NCBI GenBank assembly: GCA_020055645.1
Contig: CM034548.1
Span: 47,670,296-47,734,295 of the forward strand
Length of the DNA: 64,000 nucleotides
From: Tomocerus qinae
Taxonomy: Eukaryota > Arthropoda > Collembola > Entomobryomorpha > Tomoceridae
Direction of reading: 5' to 3'
Below are positions 51,901 through 63,258 of this stretch, piece after piece (position 1 is the stretch's first letter; each line of letters opens with the position of its first letter). The translations under genes and the position numbers were made by a program. The notes under the pieces were generated by a model that was not told the DNA's origin, made no database searches, and saw nothing but the letters and a program-made list of their open reading frames with translations.

Positions 51901-53540
51901 GGAGAATATTTCTTCTTGTCATTAATGTTCAAATATGAAGACTTCATTACCAATTTTCCTTTCATTACAGATAAACTCACAGATGTAGTAATCGCTGTAA
52001 CCTCCTATCTTATAATATAAACATAAACCTTATGCGAAGAATGGAGAGGTTGAAGGAATCTAGCTCGTACGTTGCCTTCGTATATAAGTACTTATTTCGC
52101 TGCAGGAGTCTTTTGTCATAGTTAGGTTGAAGTATCCTCACACTCAGAGTCTTCTTTCTATTCAATGTCATCCTCATTTACCATCTTACATTATTATCAA
52201 GAACATGACGATCAAATGTAATTCAAGTACTGGTAACTCGCTGTCAACTCAGTTGGACTAGTTGGGTCGACGTTTATAATTTCATGTCATAATTAATTAA
52301 GACGGCTATTCAGTACACGTGTCTATTCAACCTGAAAAGGGTATTATTACGCTTTTCTTGCTTCCGTACAATGACTTATCGTCCAATGCACCGCCATGAC
52401 TATTACTATATTTCTAAGCAATTAAGATTGAAAATGCGGCCTCTGTTCCATTCCCTGTCCCTGTGGATAATAAAATTTTGAACACTAAAATATTTTCAAT
52501 ATTTTTTTCAATATTGAACGTTCAGTTCACTAATATTCATAAAAATATTGTCATACTTACATTGTCTTCGAAGAGTGTCAATCTTGTAAATAAACTTGTA
52601 TCTTGTAAGCTTCTTGTAAATGTAAAAATATTAAAACCGAGTTGACGTTCGGATTTTCGAAAATTGGAAAAGCTGTTCCCACATAAATAGGTCAGCCCAA
52701 ATCGGATATCTTTTGATGATATACTGCTCCCAAATAAAATGATTTAGGTGAAATTAAAATCGAGGATTGATTATGAAATTCATAAGTTGCATTGCGTGAC
52801 ATTATTTTTACAAACATCGACAAAGTCCACTTAGATGAAACGTATATGTAACATTATTTTAGTATTTCAGGTAACACCACTCATTTTGAGGATTCCAGAT
52901 CAACTTGCATTGCAGACAGGGCAACAGCAAGGAGGGATACCTGGGAGCTCTGTCTCCCTCCCCTCCGAAATCGAAGAAAAGAAAGAAACTTTTACTTTAA
53001 AGCCCAAAAAATGAATACATTTCTACTTATAATTTATCGTCCCCATGCCTGCGGCCTTGCTTCACGTCATTCACGACTTACTATCAGGCATTTGAATGAT
53101 GTTACCTTCATTGTTTTACATAAGCTATTGATTTTATTAACTTGGACTAAGGAAGATTAAGAGTAAAGAAGCCAATTGAGGAATACTCATTTACCTCTCA
53201 ACAAGGGTATCATCATTATGAAAGTTACACTACAGATTATACCATACATATACTACTAGACAACCAGAGCAGAGCTGCTATTGAATTTGGAAAGATTTAA
53301 GTGTCAATATTTTGGTTGAATTTCAAAATATGCTAATAAATATAACCCAGAGCGTAGTTCATTTTTCTATAAAATATATGTATGCATTTTGCTTTTACGA
53401 TCGCCCTACCAGACATACATTCATACATACATACATAGATATATAGGTAGGTAAATTTATTGCTTTATCAAGTCGACTATTATAATATAGAGGTACCCCG
53501 CATTTTTAATTGATATTATCAATATCTCCTTTGCAGTGTA
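45925..53540. other. Gene-free stretch
   Basis: No supported gene or well-bounded element. At 51325-51385 TTCCCATTTCCCACC and its near-complement GGGAAATGG form a weak inverted repeat. GGCCAAA/GGCTCAAA words at 51590-51625 are low-level repeats. Confidence 0.55.
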
Positions 53541-53546
53541 CAAATT

Positions 53547-53617
53547 ACCACTTACCAGTTGTAAGTGGTTTTTAGTGGTATTTAACGTTAAATACCACCA
53601 CCTAAAAGGTAGTGGTA
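53547..53617. repeat. Cluster of interlocking palindromes
   Basis: ACCACTTAC (53547-53555) and GTAAGTGGT (53561-53569) make a perfect 9-bp stem with loop CAGTT. Next to it, GTGGTATTTAAC/GTTAAATACCAC (53575-53598) is a perfect 24-bp palindrome. A third pairing joins TACCAC near 53593 with GTGGTA near 53612. Likely an end of an unrecognised foldback element. Confidence 0.85.
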
Positions 53618-54070
53618 TAAATGGTAAAAATTATAAAAAATAGTTGCATTTAAATTTCGTGTTTGAAATTTGAATAAAATTTGGTACCAAAGTATGAAAT
53701 AGTTTATCAGCTGATGATTGTTGTCATACATTGATAAGTGTTAATCAATCAGAGTTGAATGCAATCGATGGGGACACTAATCGCCCTTATTTGCCGATTG
53801 TGAAACTTGTTGCAATTAAATTGGCGCATCATATCAATTTTAGATTGGCGATACCAAATGCAATCTTGGTTTTAGTAACATTTTTTATAACTTTAAGTGA
53901 ACAACCGAATAGGATTAATTTGAATAATTAAGGGGTTAATTGGAAATATTTGATAAAAAAAGTTTTAAAATCTATATTTTAGTAAGCCTTGTGTACCGGT
54001 ACTAATCTGTCTAATATAACGCTAAAATTTACCATTTTTACCATCAAATGCATTTTTACCATTAAGGGCA

Positions 54071-54972
54071 TTTTTAGCTCGCCTGAATAGGCAGCTTATA
54101 GAATCGCACATTCCGTTCGTCCGTCCGTTTACACGATAACTTTTGAAGACATTGATGGATTTCAACTAAACTTGGCAAAAACATTGCCTATGAACCTGAG
54201 ACAAAGCCTATTGAAAATGAGCCACATTGGTCCATAGGTTCCTGAGATGCCGCGCGCTCACTTTGTCTTCATTTTGATAGTCAAAATGAAAATGTGGCAT
54301 TAAATGGACATTAAAAGTTCAATTGTGTTTCCTATGAATTGTTAGCTTAATGGTACAAAAATATTAATTGTCGCTTCGACAAAATTTAAAATTTTGATCT
54401 TCTTTTGATGTTTCTACTCCATATTACCTAATCAATTTTGATTTTTTGCTTATTTTAATTCTGAATATTAATCAATTTTGATTTTTTGTTTATTTTGATA
54501 CTCAATATTAGTCAATTTTGATTTTTTTGCTTATTCTATTACGATTTTTTGTTGTTTTTAATAGTCAATATTAATCTATTTTGATTTTGGGTTGATTTTA
54601 ATAGTCAATATTAATCTATTTTGATTTTGGGTTGATTTTAATAGTCAATATTAATCTATTTTGATTTTGTGTTGATTTTAATAGTCAATATTAATCTATT
54701 TTGATTTTGTGTTGATTTTAATAGTCAATATTAATCTATTTTGATTTTGTGTTGATTTTAATAGTCAATATTAATCTATTTTGATTTTGTGTTGATTTTA
54801 ATAGTCAATATTAATCTATTTTGATTTTGTGTTGATTTTAATAGTCAATATTAATCTATTTTGATTTTGTGTTGATTTTAATAGTCAATATTAATCTATT
54901 TTGATTTTGTGTTGATTTTAATAGTCAATATTAATCTAGTTTCAGGCGAGCTTCTGTTACGGTTTGCCGTAG
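54071..54972 (+). mobile_element. Non-autonomous Helentron (rolling-circle) copy, ~900 bp
   Basis: The 5' end is TTTTTAGCTCGCCTG, followed by a partner word giving an AGCTCGCCT/AGGCAGCT hairpin. The 3' end has TTTCAGGCGAGCT, the exact inverse of the 5' word, then a terminal hairpin TACGG-TTTG-CCGTA (54958-54971). Between them are a GTCCGTCCGTTT tract, ACGATAACTTTTGAA and a 40-bp tandem array. Subterminal inverted repeats, a short 3' hairpin and an internal minisatellite match Helentron-type elements (the Helitron2/INE-1 group). There is no coding frame. A second copy begins immediately after it, head to tail. Confidence 0.75.
54425..54940 (+). repeat. 40-bp minisatellite, copy 1
   Basis: From 54561 there are 9.5 almost identical 40-bp units (ATAGTCAATATTAATCTATT plus a TTGATTTTGTGTTGATTTTA half). 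Before 54561 the units are diverged (TCAATTTTGATTTTTTG). The first two regular units have GGG in place of GTG. Confidence 0.95.
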
Positions 54973-55018
54973 GTTTTAGCTCGCCTGAAAAAGGCAGCTT
55001 ATAGAACCACACAGTCTG

Positions 55019-55062
55019 TCCGTACGTCCGTCCGTCCGTACGTCCGTCCGTCCGTCGCCACG
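55019..55062 (+). repeat. GTCC/GTACGTCC tract in the Helentron leader
   Basis: A run of CCGT and ACGT units (CGTCCGTCCGTC repeated, with GTACG interruptions). The same tract in shorter form lies at 54114-54132 in the first copy. Such tracts are common just inside the 5' end of Helentron-type elements. Confidence 0.75.
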
Positions 55063-55320
55063 ATAACTTTCGAACACAAAGGCGGAAGTTGACCAAACTT
55101 GGCATAAACAATGCCTACGGACTGGTGACGAACCCTATTGATTTTGGTTTAAATCGGTCCATAAGTTGCTGAGATAACGCGCGCTCACTTTGTCTTTATT
55201 TTGATAGTCAAAGTCAAAAATGGACATAAAAAAATTAAATTGTGTTTCCTATAAATTGTTAGCGGGATAGTATAAAATATTCAACACCGCTTCTAACAAA
55301 CTTTAATTTTAATAAGTTGA

Positions 55321-56080
55321 ATTTAATAGTCAATATTAACCGATTTTGATTTTCTGTTGAATTTAATAGTCAATATTATCCGATTTTGATTTTCTGTTGA
55401 ATTCAATAGTCAATATTATCCGATTTTGATTTTCTGTTGAATCCAATAGTCAATATTATCCGATTTTGATTTTCTGTTGAATTTAATAGTCAATATTAAC
55501 CGATTTTGATTTTCTGTTGAATTTAATAGTCAATATTAACCGATTTTGATTTTCTGTTGAATTTAATAGTCAATATTATCCGATTTTGATTTTCTGTTGA
55601 ATTTAATAGTCAATATTATCCGATTTTGATTTTCTGTTGAATTCAATAGTCAATATTATCCGATTTTGATTTTCTGTTGAATTCAATAGTCAATATTAAC
55701 CGATTTAGATTTTATTTTGAATTGAATAGTCAATATTAACCGATTTTGCTTTTCTTTTGAATTCAATAGTCAATATTAACCGTTTTTGCTTTTCATTTGA
55801 ATTTAACAGTCAATTTTAACCGATTTTGCTTTTCTTTTGAATTTAATAGTCAATTTTAACCGATATTGATTTTCTTTAGAATTTAATACTCATATTTTTT
55901 TAAATTTTATTTTCTGTTTTGGTTTTGATAATCATTTTCTATTTTTGTTTCGAATTGATTTAAGTTGATGTTAATATATTTTAATATTCTAATTCACTGA
56001 TCTTGATAGTCAGAATTAATATATTTTGATTTTGTCTCGATTTTGATAGTCACCATTAATTTATTTTAATTAAGGGTTTT
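55321..56080 (+). repeat. 40-bp minisatellite, copy 2
   Basis: Fourteen 40-bp units at 55321-55880 (ATTTAATAGTCAATATTAAC plus CGATTTTGATTTTCTGTTGA). Single-base variants (AAC or ATC, ATTT or ATTC) mark subfamilies. The last four units are diverged, and decayed units can be traced to about 56080. The unit is clearly related to that of the first copy but has its own consensus. Confidence 0.95.
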
Positions 56081-56642
56081 TACGATTTTAAAACCCATTT
56101 TTATGTTTCCACGACCAGGATTCTCGGGAAAGCTAATTTTATAGTCTAGATCATGTCACGTGAATTGGTAACCCTGACTCTTAATAGTAATTTTTGGTCA
56201 AATGGAGAAGCTATTGAACAACATACAAAATGTTTAAATTTTATTCTAGCTTGTACTTTTTATATTTATCATGGTAACGTAGGCCATGTTTATCACAGCT
56301 TTTTGGAAATAATCTGCAATGTTATTTTTGCAGTTTTGTCATTCGTTTGTCAAAATCGTGCGAATAAGGTGCTCAGAATTCTTACTTGTCATTTGAAATC
56401 GATTTACTTGATACAATCACTAGCTGCTTGACGGGTTGCAGATCTTTTGCTATTCGGTTTCGAACAATCTATTCAGAAGCTGCTTTATCCTAATCAATAG
56501 CAACAAATTTAAAGCCAAACGGTTACACCTGTGACTTGAAGTGAAGTTTCGTTCTGTTTTTATCATATTTTGATTTAATTGTGTTGATATAACTTTTTTT
56601 GTTTGTTTCCATTATTTAACTTTTCTTACCACTCATTTCGCC

Positions 56643-57384
56643 ATGCCGAAAACTAAAAAAATTGGTGAAAAAGCTAAGAAACTCCATAAAAAAGATTTTA
56701 GAAGGCAACAAAGACTTGATCCCGCACATTTGGAGGATGAACGCAAACGTGACGCTGATAGAAAAACCATATTAAGAAAAAATGAAGACTTTTTGGAAAA
56801 CGAAAGGAAGCGTGACGCGGAAAGGAAAGCTGCTCTGCGACAAAATGAAGAGTTTTTGGAAGAAGAAAGGAAGATTGATATTGGGAGAAAGGCCAAAATG
56901 CGTGAGAATGAAGAATTTTTAAAAGAAGAGAGGAAAAGAACCAATGACAGATTAAAGGCATATCGAACAGATGAAAAGTTTTTGGAAGAAGAAAAGAAGC
57001 GTGATGTTGAAAGAAAGGCCACGCTTCGACAAAACGAAGAATTTTTGGAAGAAGAGAGGCAAAGAACTAACAATAGATTAAAGACTTATCGAAAGGATAA
57101 AGAGTTTTTGGAGGAAGAAAGAAAGCGTGATGGTAAACGTAAAGTTAATAAAAGGAAGGATCCCGATTTTAAAAAACAGGAGCAAACAAAAAATAAAGAC
57201 TGGAAAAAGGCAAAGCGTAATCCAGACAATTGGAATGAATGTAGCGAAAATTTTATTAATAACATAAAATATGGACCAGTTTATATTTGTTGTTGTTGCA
57301 ACGGCCTGTGGTTTCCAGATTCTATTCGCAGGTTGAACATGGACAATCTAAAATCCAAAGGACTTAAGGAAGACTTTTTGACAA
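56643..57384 (+). pseudogene. Helentron protein, N-terminal repeats and zinc-finger-like segment
   Basis: Starts with ATG at 56643 in a good context (GCCATGCC). Residues 27-173 are seven tandem 21-residue repeats with the pattern EEFLEEERKRDxxRKxxxRxN, highly charged and surely helical; the nucleotide repeat is 63 bp. Next comes a Lys-rich stretch and GPVYICCCCNGLWF, the Cys-rich segment found before the Rep domain in Helitron proteins. The frame is open to 57473, but after about 57384 the family sequence continues in the next frame (VIADENEKVCFTC), so one extra base lies in or near CAAGAAG at 57382-57388. Probable nuclear and DNA-binding role. Confidence 0.8.
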
Positions 57385-58968
57385 GAAGTTATTGCAGACG
57401 AAAACGAGAAAGTATGCTTTACTTGTTGGATTGGAATCAACAATGGGAAAATTCCAAAACTGGCAGCTTTTAATGGATTCGCTTACGTAGATGTCCCAGA
57501 TGTACTAAAAGGTTTGACGCAATTAGAGGAACGGCTATGTGCTTTACGTCTACCATTTATGCAAATTCGAAATTTAGGAGTTGGTAACCAGTATGGACTA
57601 AAAGGCAATGTTATCAATATTTTAAATACAATTGAAGAAACGGCAAAAGTTCTTCCTAGAAAATTTAATGAAACCAGTGTAATTCAATTACAATTGATGA
57701 GGCGTAGGTGTTATAAAAATCCTTATATGTTCGAGACAATTAGACCTGCAAAGGTCTATACTGCCTGTAAATACTTATGTACCACCGAAATTTACTTAGA
57801 AGAACAAGTTACCTTGTCAGAAGATTGGGAAAATAGACTAACCTCTGATATAGTAGATTTCATTGTTGATGAAAGTGACAAGACAAATAAAATGGATGAA
57901 AATGGCAAATTGGACGAAGAAAATCAGGAAGAAGAGGAACTGAATCCAGGAGGAAACGAGACTCTTCTATACAATATTGATGAAATAAATGGAAATCAAG
58001 CAAAAAGTTACGCACCTGGAGAAAATAAAAGACCACTTTCATTGATCAACGACATGAATGCTGAGGAACTAGCATTTCCAACTATTTATTGCGGACAGAA
58101 GAGGAAATTCAAGATAAAACCAAGCTATGGAGAGATAGCCAAATCAGAAGCTAGGAGGTCCGATCGGAGGGGTTGTATACCAGTAAAATTATTATATTCT
58201 TTTAAAGTATTACAAACTCATCAAGTGTCTAACTTAATTTCTATTTGTCTTCGAAAAAAGAAGTGCGGTACTATTACAGCTGCTGAAATGAAGTCGAATG
58301 AATATGTCAATAACTTGGTACAACATGACGATGGATATCGTATGCTGAAACAAATCAGATCATCTCCTGCATACTGGGAACATAAACAAAATAATTTAAT
58401 GGCAATGATTCGTCAATTGGGTATTCCAACTTTTTTCATAACTTTGTCTGCAGCAGAAACGCATTGGCCTGAACTGATAGTGATACTCAGTCTAGTTTTG
58501 GACCAACTGGTTATTACCGAAGAGAAAGCTGCTGCCCTACCATACCAAAAAAAGGCGGACTTAATTCGAAGAGATCCTATAACTTGTGCAAGATATTTTG
58601 ATTGGCGTCTGAGACAATGGAAGAAGTACATTTTATTATCCCCTGGTGGCGCTTTTTCTGGGTACTTGGTAAAGGACTTCTTCTACCGCATAGAATTTCA
58701 GCATAGAGGTTCACCTCATATGCACGGACTATTCTGGTTGGAAGGGTCTCCAAAATTCAATGATATGGGTGGCACTGAAATTAACGGAGATTGTATTTCT
58801 TTTATTGATCAGTTTATTCAGTGTCAAGCAGATGTCGACGCCGTCATCCATCAAGGTCACAAGCATACCATAACTTGTGAAAGGAAAACAAAAACTGGAG
58901 TAATTTGTAGGTTCGGTATGCCTTATTTCCCATTGAAGGAAACTAATATTTTTTTGCCTTTACCTTAA
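57385..58968 (+). pseudogene. Helentron protein, Rep (HUH nuclease) part
   Basis: Begins with a CxxC (KVCFTC) then IPKLAAFNGF and LTQLEERLCALRLPFMQIRN, standard for the Helitron N-terminal region. The Helitron-like Rep domain follows: IPTFFITLSAAETHWPEL (motif 1) and the metal-binding HUH motif HMH (58717-58725) in EFQHRGSPHMHGLFWL. KHTITCERKT plus CRFGMPYFP is the Cys/His segment after it. The Rep nicks one strand and joins to the 5' end during rolling-circle transposition. A TAA at 58966-58968 interrupts it, and the same frame resumes at once (DVPKNIRQN). The stop replaces what is likely a Glu codon. Confidence 0.85.
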
Positions 58969-61269
58969 GATGTACCTAAAAATATAAGACAAAATTTAAC
59001 TAAAACTGCTATTACTATAAAAGAGTTATTGACAAAAATGCACAAAGACAAATTAAATATTAATATTTCATATGACGACTTTCTTTCCCTTTGTAAATTA
59101 GACGAAAAGACTTATTTGATGTGTATTAGAAATTCCATTAAAAGACCAACAGTGTTTTTAAAGCGGAATGTGGATTCCGTCTTCGAAAACGCTTACAATT
59201 TAAAAATGGCTTCTTTATGGAGGTCTAATATGGATATTCAGTTTATTTTGGACCCTTATGCTTGTGCTAAATACTGTGTGTCCTATATTTCTAAATCATG
59301 TCGCGGGATGTCGAAATTACTCAAAGCTGTGGTAGATGATGTGAACTACGGTAATTCTACCATTCAACAGAAGCTGCGAAAGGTAGCCAGCGTGTTTCTG
59401 AATTCCACAGAGGTGTCGGCACAAGAGGCTGCATATACTATTCTATGTATTCCTCTCAGTATGTGCAGTAGAAGTACAGCCTTTATTTCAACTGGTGAAA
59501 GAGAACAGAGAGTGAGATTCGCTAAATCAATGGAAGAATTGGATAAGTTGAATCCTGATTCTACAGATGTACTGATTCCTGGTTTGTTGGAACATTACTG
59601 TCAAAGACCTACCAATTTGGAGTATTTATGCCTGGCTGATTTTGCGGCATATTACACGTTTTCGAAAAGCAAACGAGCTGGTGTACGGAAGGAATCGAAT
59701 TTTGAGAATAATAACGAAGATGACAATGAACAATCAGAAGATGAGGAGGACACTGCGACAGTTCTGAAACTGCAAGATAATTCTGGTTATATCACAAAAA
59801 GGAAGAAGCCGAAGGTGATAAGATATAGAAGATACAATAAATATCAAGATGAGGAAAACTACTACCGGGAACAAGTAATGTTATATCTACCTTGGAGGGA
59901 TGAAGAGAAAGAGTTGATCTCAGTTGACATAAAGAATCTGTATACCCTAAATTCGCAAACGATTGGAAGTAAGAGAAGCGAATACGAAAAGCAAGCAAAT
60001 ATTGAAGATATGGATTTGGACGATATAGAAGACGAGAGCAGCGAAGACGACTACCATATGGAAGGCCAAATGGAAAGTGTAATCCTGGACATACCTTGCG
60101 GTAACATGGTAAATAATAATGGTGATTTTACTGATGAGAAAGACAGGATAAAGGTATTTAATATTCCCAATGTTTTACCAAATGAAGACTTTGTTGCTTT
60201 AATGAGATCGTTGAACAAAGAACAAAGAAGGTTCATGTACCACAGGCTTAACTGTTTAAAGATCAACGAAAATCCTTCTTATGAGTTTGTGACAGGTGGT
60301 GCCGGTACTGGTAAAAGTCATTTGATCAAAGCCATAGTACAATCCTCTTTGCGATATCTCAATTCCCTACCTGGAGCTACCCCGGATACGGTAAAAATTT
60401 TATTGTGCGCACCTACAGGTAAGGCCGCGTACAATATAAAAGGAAGTACTTTACATGAAACATTCTGTTTGCCATTAAGTCAATTTACTAAACAAATACC
60501 AAAGTTAACGCATGATTTTTGCAATACTCTTTATTGTAAATTAAGAGACCTTAAATTAGTAATCATTGATGAAGTATCAATGGTAAGTTTGAATATGTTC
60601 ATTCAAATAGACAATAGACTTAAACAAATATTTACAAATAACAAATTATTTGGAGGCATAAGTGTTTTATTAGTTGGCGACTTTCATCAATTTAAGCCAG
60701 TTGGTGGAAAATATATATTTGATAAATTAAAAGATCTACAGGCTATATCTGGGAATTTGTTTTGGGAGCCATTCAAACTTTTTGAACTCTCGGAAGTTAT
60801 GCGTCAAAAAGATGACCTACGGTTTGCAAACGCTTTGAACAGGATGTCAATAGGAAAAATGCTCGAAGAAGATATTGTGCTATTCAAGGATAGGGAAATC
60901 AAAGACCCCAAAATAATCCCTCAAGAAGCTGTGCATCTTTACTATGATAATCAAAGTGTCAAAATTTACAATCAAAACGTTTTGGAGAAAATGGTGTCTG
61001 AAGGAATAATCTCAACTGCAAGGGACAAATGCCAAGGAAAAAGTCAAAAGGATAAAGAGGCCATTCTGGAAAGTGCACGGAATTTAAACGTTCGTGAGAG
61101 CCAAGGATTACCCTATGAATTGCTGTTGAAGATCAACGCCAAATATATGATGACAATAAATGTTAACACACGGGATGGATTGGTTAATGGAGCTTCAGGA
61201 ATTTTGAAACAAATTATATATGGAAATTTAACAAATGGTCAAAAAATTCCTATGATAGCTTTAATTTAA
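58969..61269 (+). pseudogene. Helentron protein, Rep tyrosines and PIF1-type helicase
   Basis: The Rep two-tyrosine motif is AKYCVSYISK, with tyrosine codons at 59272-59274 and 59284-59286. An acid-rich linker follows (EDDNEQSEDEED, DMDLDDIEDESSEDD). The superfamily 1 helicase begins near 60200: Walker A GGAGTGKS (60295-60318), CAPTGKAA, Walker B VIIDEVSM near 60562-60585, LLVGDFHQFKPVGG and LSEVMRQKDDLRF. It unwinds DNA from the nicked strand. The frame is stopped by TAA at 61267-61269 within ALI-stop-FDSREVG, where relatives have an Ile-Lys-Phe-Asp-type motif, so an AAA to TAA change is likely. Translation continues in the same frame beyond. Confidence 0.88.
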
Positions 61270-63105
61270 TTTGATTCAAGGGAAGTTGGTCAAGAATGCA
61301 GAGCGGCGAACAACAAAATACCTAATATTTTGGAAAAGAACTGGACTCCGGTAAAGACGGTAAATAAAATCATCAAGAATTGGCCAGGAAGGGATATACA
61401 GGTTGTAAGAAGCCAATTTCCCTTGGTACCTGCTGAAGCTATTACCATGCACAAATCTCAAGGAGGAACTTATGAATCTGTAGCAGTCCATTTACGAAAG
61501 GGATTAACAAGAGCTGCTTTGTATGTCGCCTGTAGTAGAGCAACTAAATTATCTGGACTGTATTTGGAAGGACAATTTACTGCTCCGATGCCTGCTTCAG
61601 GTTTTGATATAGTTGAATTGGAAATGAGTAGGTTGAGGGAAAAAAGAGTAGCTTTTAACTATCCTTTACCCGATAAATTGTCAAAGTCAACGATTACAGT
61701 GTTGTTTCACAACATCCAAAGTTTGAACAGTCACTTTGATGATATCAAAGTCGACGACCAATATCAAAACTTGGATGCTTTGCTTTTTTGTGAATCTTGG
61801 ACCCTTGATACTGATAAATTCTCAATGCCTAACTATTCCCTTATAAATAAAATGGACTGCTGTAGTTCAGTAAGGAAGCCACATGGGCTTTATGCGCTTA
61901 AAAATAACTTATCTTCCCACTCCATTAGAAAAACAGAAATGTTCAGTAAATCGTTTATAGGAGGGTTGGTTGAGTTTGGCTTGATGACTATTGAAAAAGT
62001 TGATATCCTTTATGGGTATAAATCGCCAAAGGTTGTTGTCACCGAATTCCTATCCTTCTTAAATGATATACTACAAAAATATTTTATTGGGCAGATGTTG
62101 ATAGTAGTTGGGGATTTTAACATTGACCTCACAAAATCCTGTTGTTCGGAATTTGTGAAGTTAATGAGCGCTTTTAATCTAAGTTTGAAGTTTAAAATCG
62201 GCCAATATTCGACAAATAGTAATTCCCAAATTGATATTTGCTTTAGTAATATCTCAGAATTGAATTGCTGGTATGCGGAAAGCTATTTCAGTCATCATAA
62301 GCCTATAATGATGTCCTGGGCGATTGATAATAGTATGCTTATGATTGATGACCTAAAGAAACTGTCAGTCAATGATTTGGTTGATGTCAAGGTTGATGCC
62401 ATTGAGATGACTGACTGCAGTATCAGCAAATCTTCTAAAATTATTCCACAGCCAATAGAAGTTGAGTATGACGCAATTGTTTTTAGATTTGGGAACTATG
62501 TAGGCAGTAGAAATTCTATAGCTACTTTGCATGAAGGGCAGTGGCTAGACGATTTAGTGATCAATGCCTATGCCAAGTACTTATTGACTTCCATAAACAC
62601 TGCCAACAACTATGTATTAGATAGTTATTTCTTTTACCGCGGTCAAAACGGGTGTTATCAAGCTGTGGAAGAAATGTTTCCTGATTATCTAATACGAAAT
62701 ATAGATAAATTACGAAATTCCACTATATACCTACCTTCAAACCACATTGACCATTGGTTCCTTATTAAAATCAATTTTGACCCTTTTATATTAACAGTTA
62801 TGGATTCTTTACCCGGTCATGTTAATATTGATGAACATTTGTCCCATTTAAAAAATGTTATGCATTCCGTTCTTGGTATTTTACCAGAATGTTGGCAAAA
62901 TAATTTAATTTTCAGCCACCCTATTCAGATTAATGGGTATGATTGTGGTTGTTTCCTTCTAAAATTATTGGAACAATCTTTAAGTGGTTTAAATGTTTCA
63001 GATGTCAACGCTCAATCGATTTATAATTTCAGAGAGCAGATTTTCCAGATTTTGCTAAATAGCACTGTGTCTGGGCAGTTGCTCCTTAACCAATTAAATT
63101 TGTAA
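61270..63105 (+). pseudogene. Helentron protein, helicase end, endonuclease and Ulp1 protease
   Basis: Starts FDSREVGQECR and contains helicase motifs V and VI, ITMHKSQGGTYES and ALYVACSRATKLSG. From about 61680 there is an endonuclease of the exonuclease-endonuclease-phosphatase fold: VLFHNIQSLNSHFDDI, LLFCESW, VVGDFNIDL (62107-62121) and SHHKPIMMSW. This LINE-like endonuclease is the mark of Helentrons. From about 62460 comes a Ulp1/SENP-like (C48) cysteine protease: GQWLDDLVINAYAKYLL, then HW (His codon 62752-62754), MDSL (Asp 62803-62805), PIQINGYDCGCF (Gln 62926-62928, Cys 62944-62946). All four active-site residues are present. The frame ends TAA at 63103-63105. The protease could cleave SUMO- or ubiquitin-like modifiers or process the polyprotein; this is inference. 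Confidence 0.85.
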
Positions 63106-63183
63106 AACAATTTTCAATACCGAACTTTCGTAGTAATGATTTGCTTTAAAGTGTTGCAGATATGGGGCCTTACCTTCACTAGA

Positions 63184-63258
63184 TTGCGTGCATAACCACA
63201 TTGGAACTACATTGCGTAACTTTGCATTACATTGCATAACTACATTGCGTACATTGGA
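63184..63258. repeat. Tandem TTGCGTAAC-type repeats after the coding region
   Basis: Several diverged units of ACATTGCGTAAC/ACATTGCATAAC (about 15-18 bases apart). It lies in the 3' non-coding part of the element. Confidence 0.65.

Noticed and set aside
56153-56431. 92-codon frame between the Helentron minisatellite and the main coding region
   Set aside because: No motif, mixed hydrophobic composition, and it lies in the leader of the element; most likely chance.
61330-61332. TTG as start of a separate endonuclease-protease gene
   Set aside because: The same frame continues from upstream helicase motifs through a single stop, and helicase motifs V and VI lie after it, so it is one broken gene.
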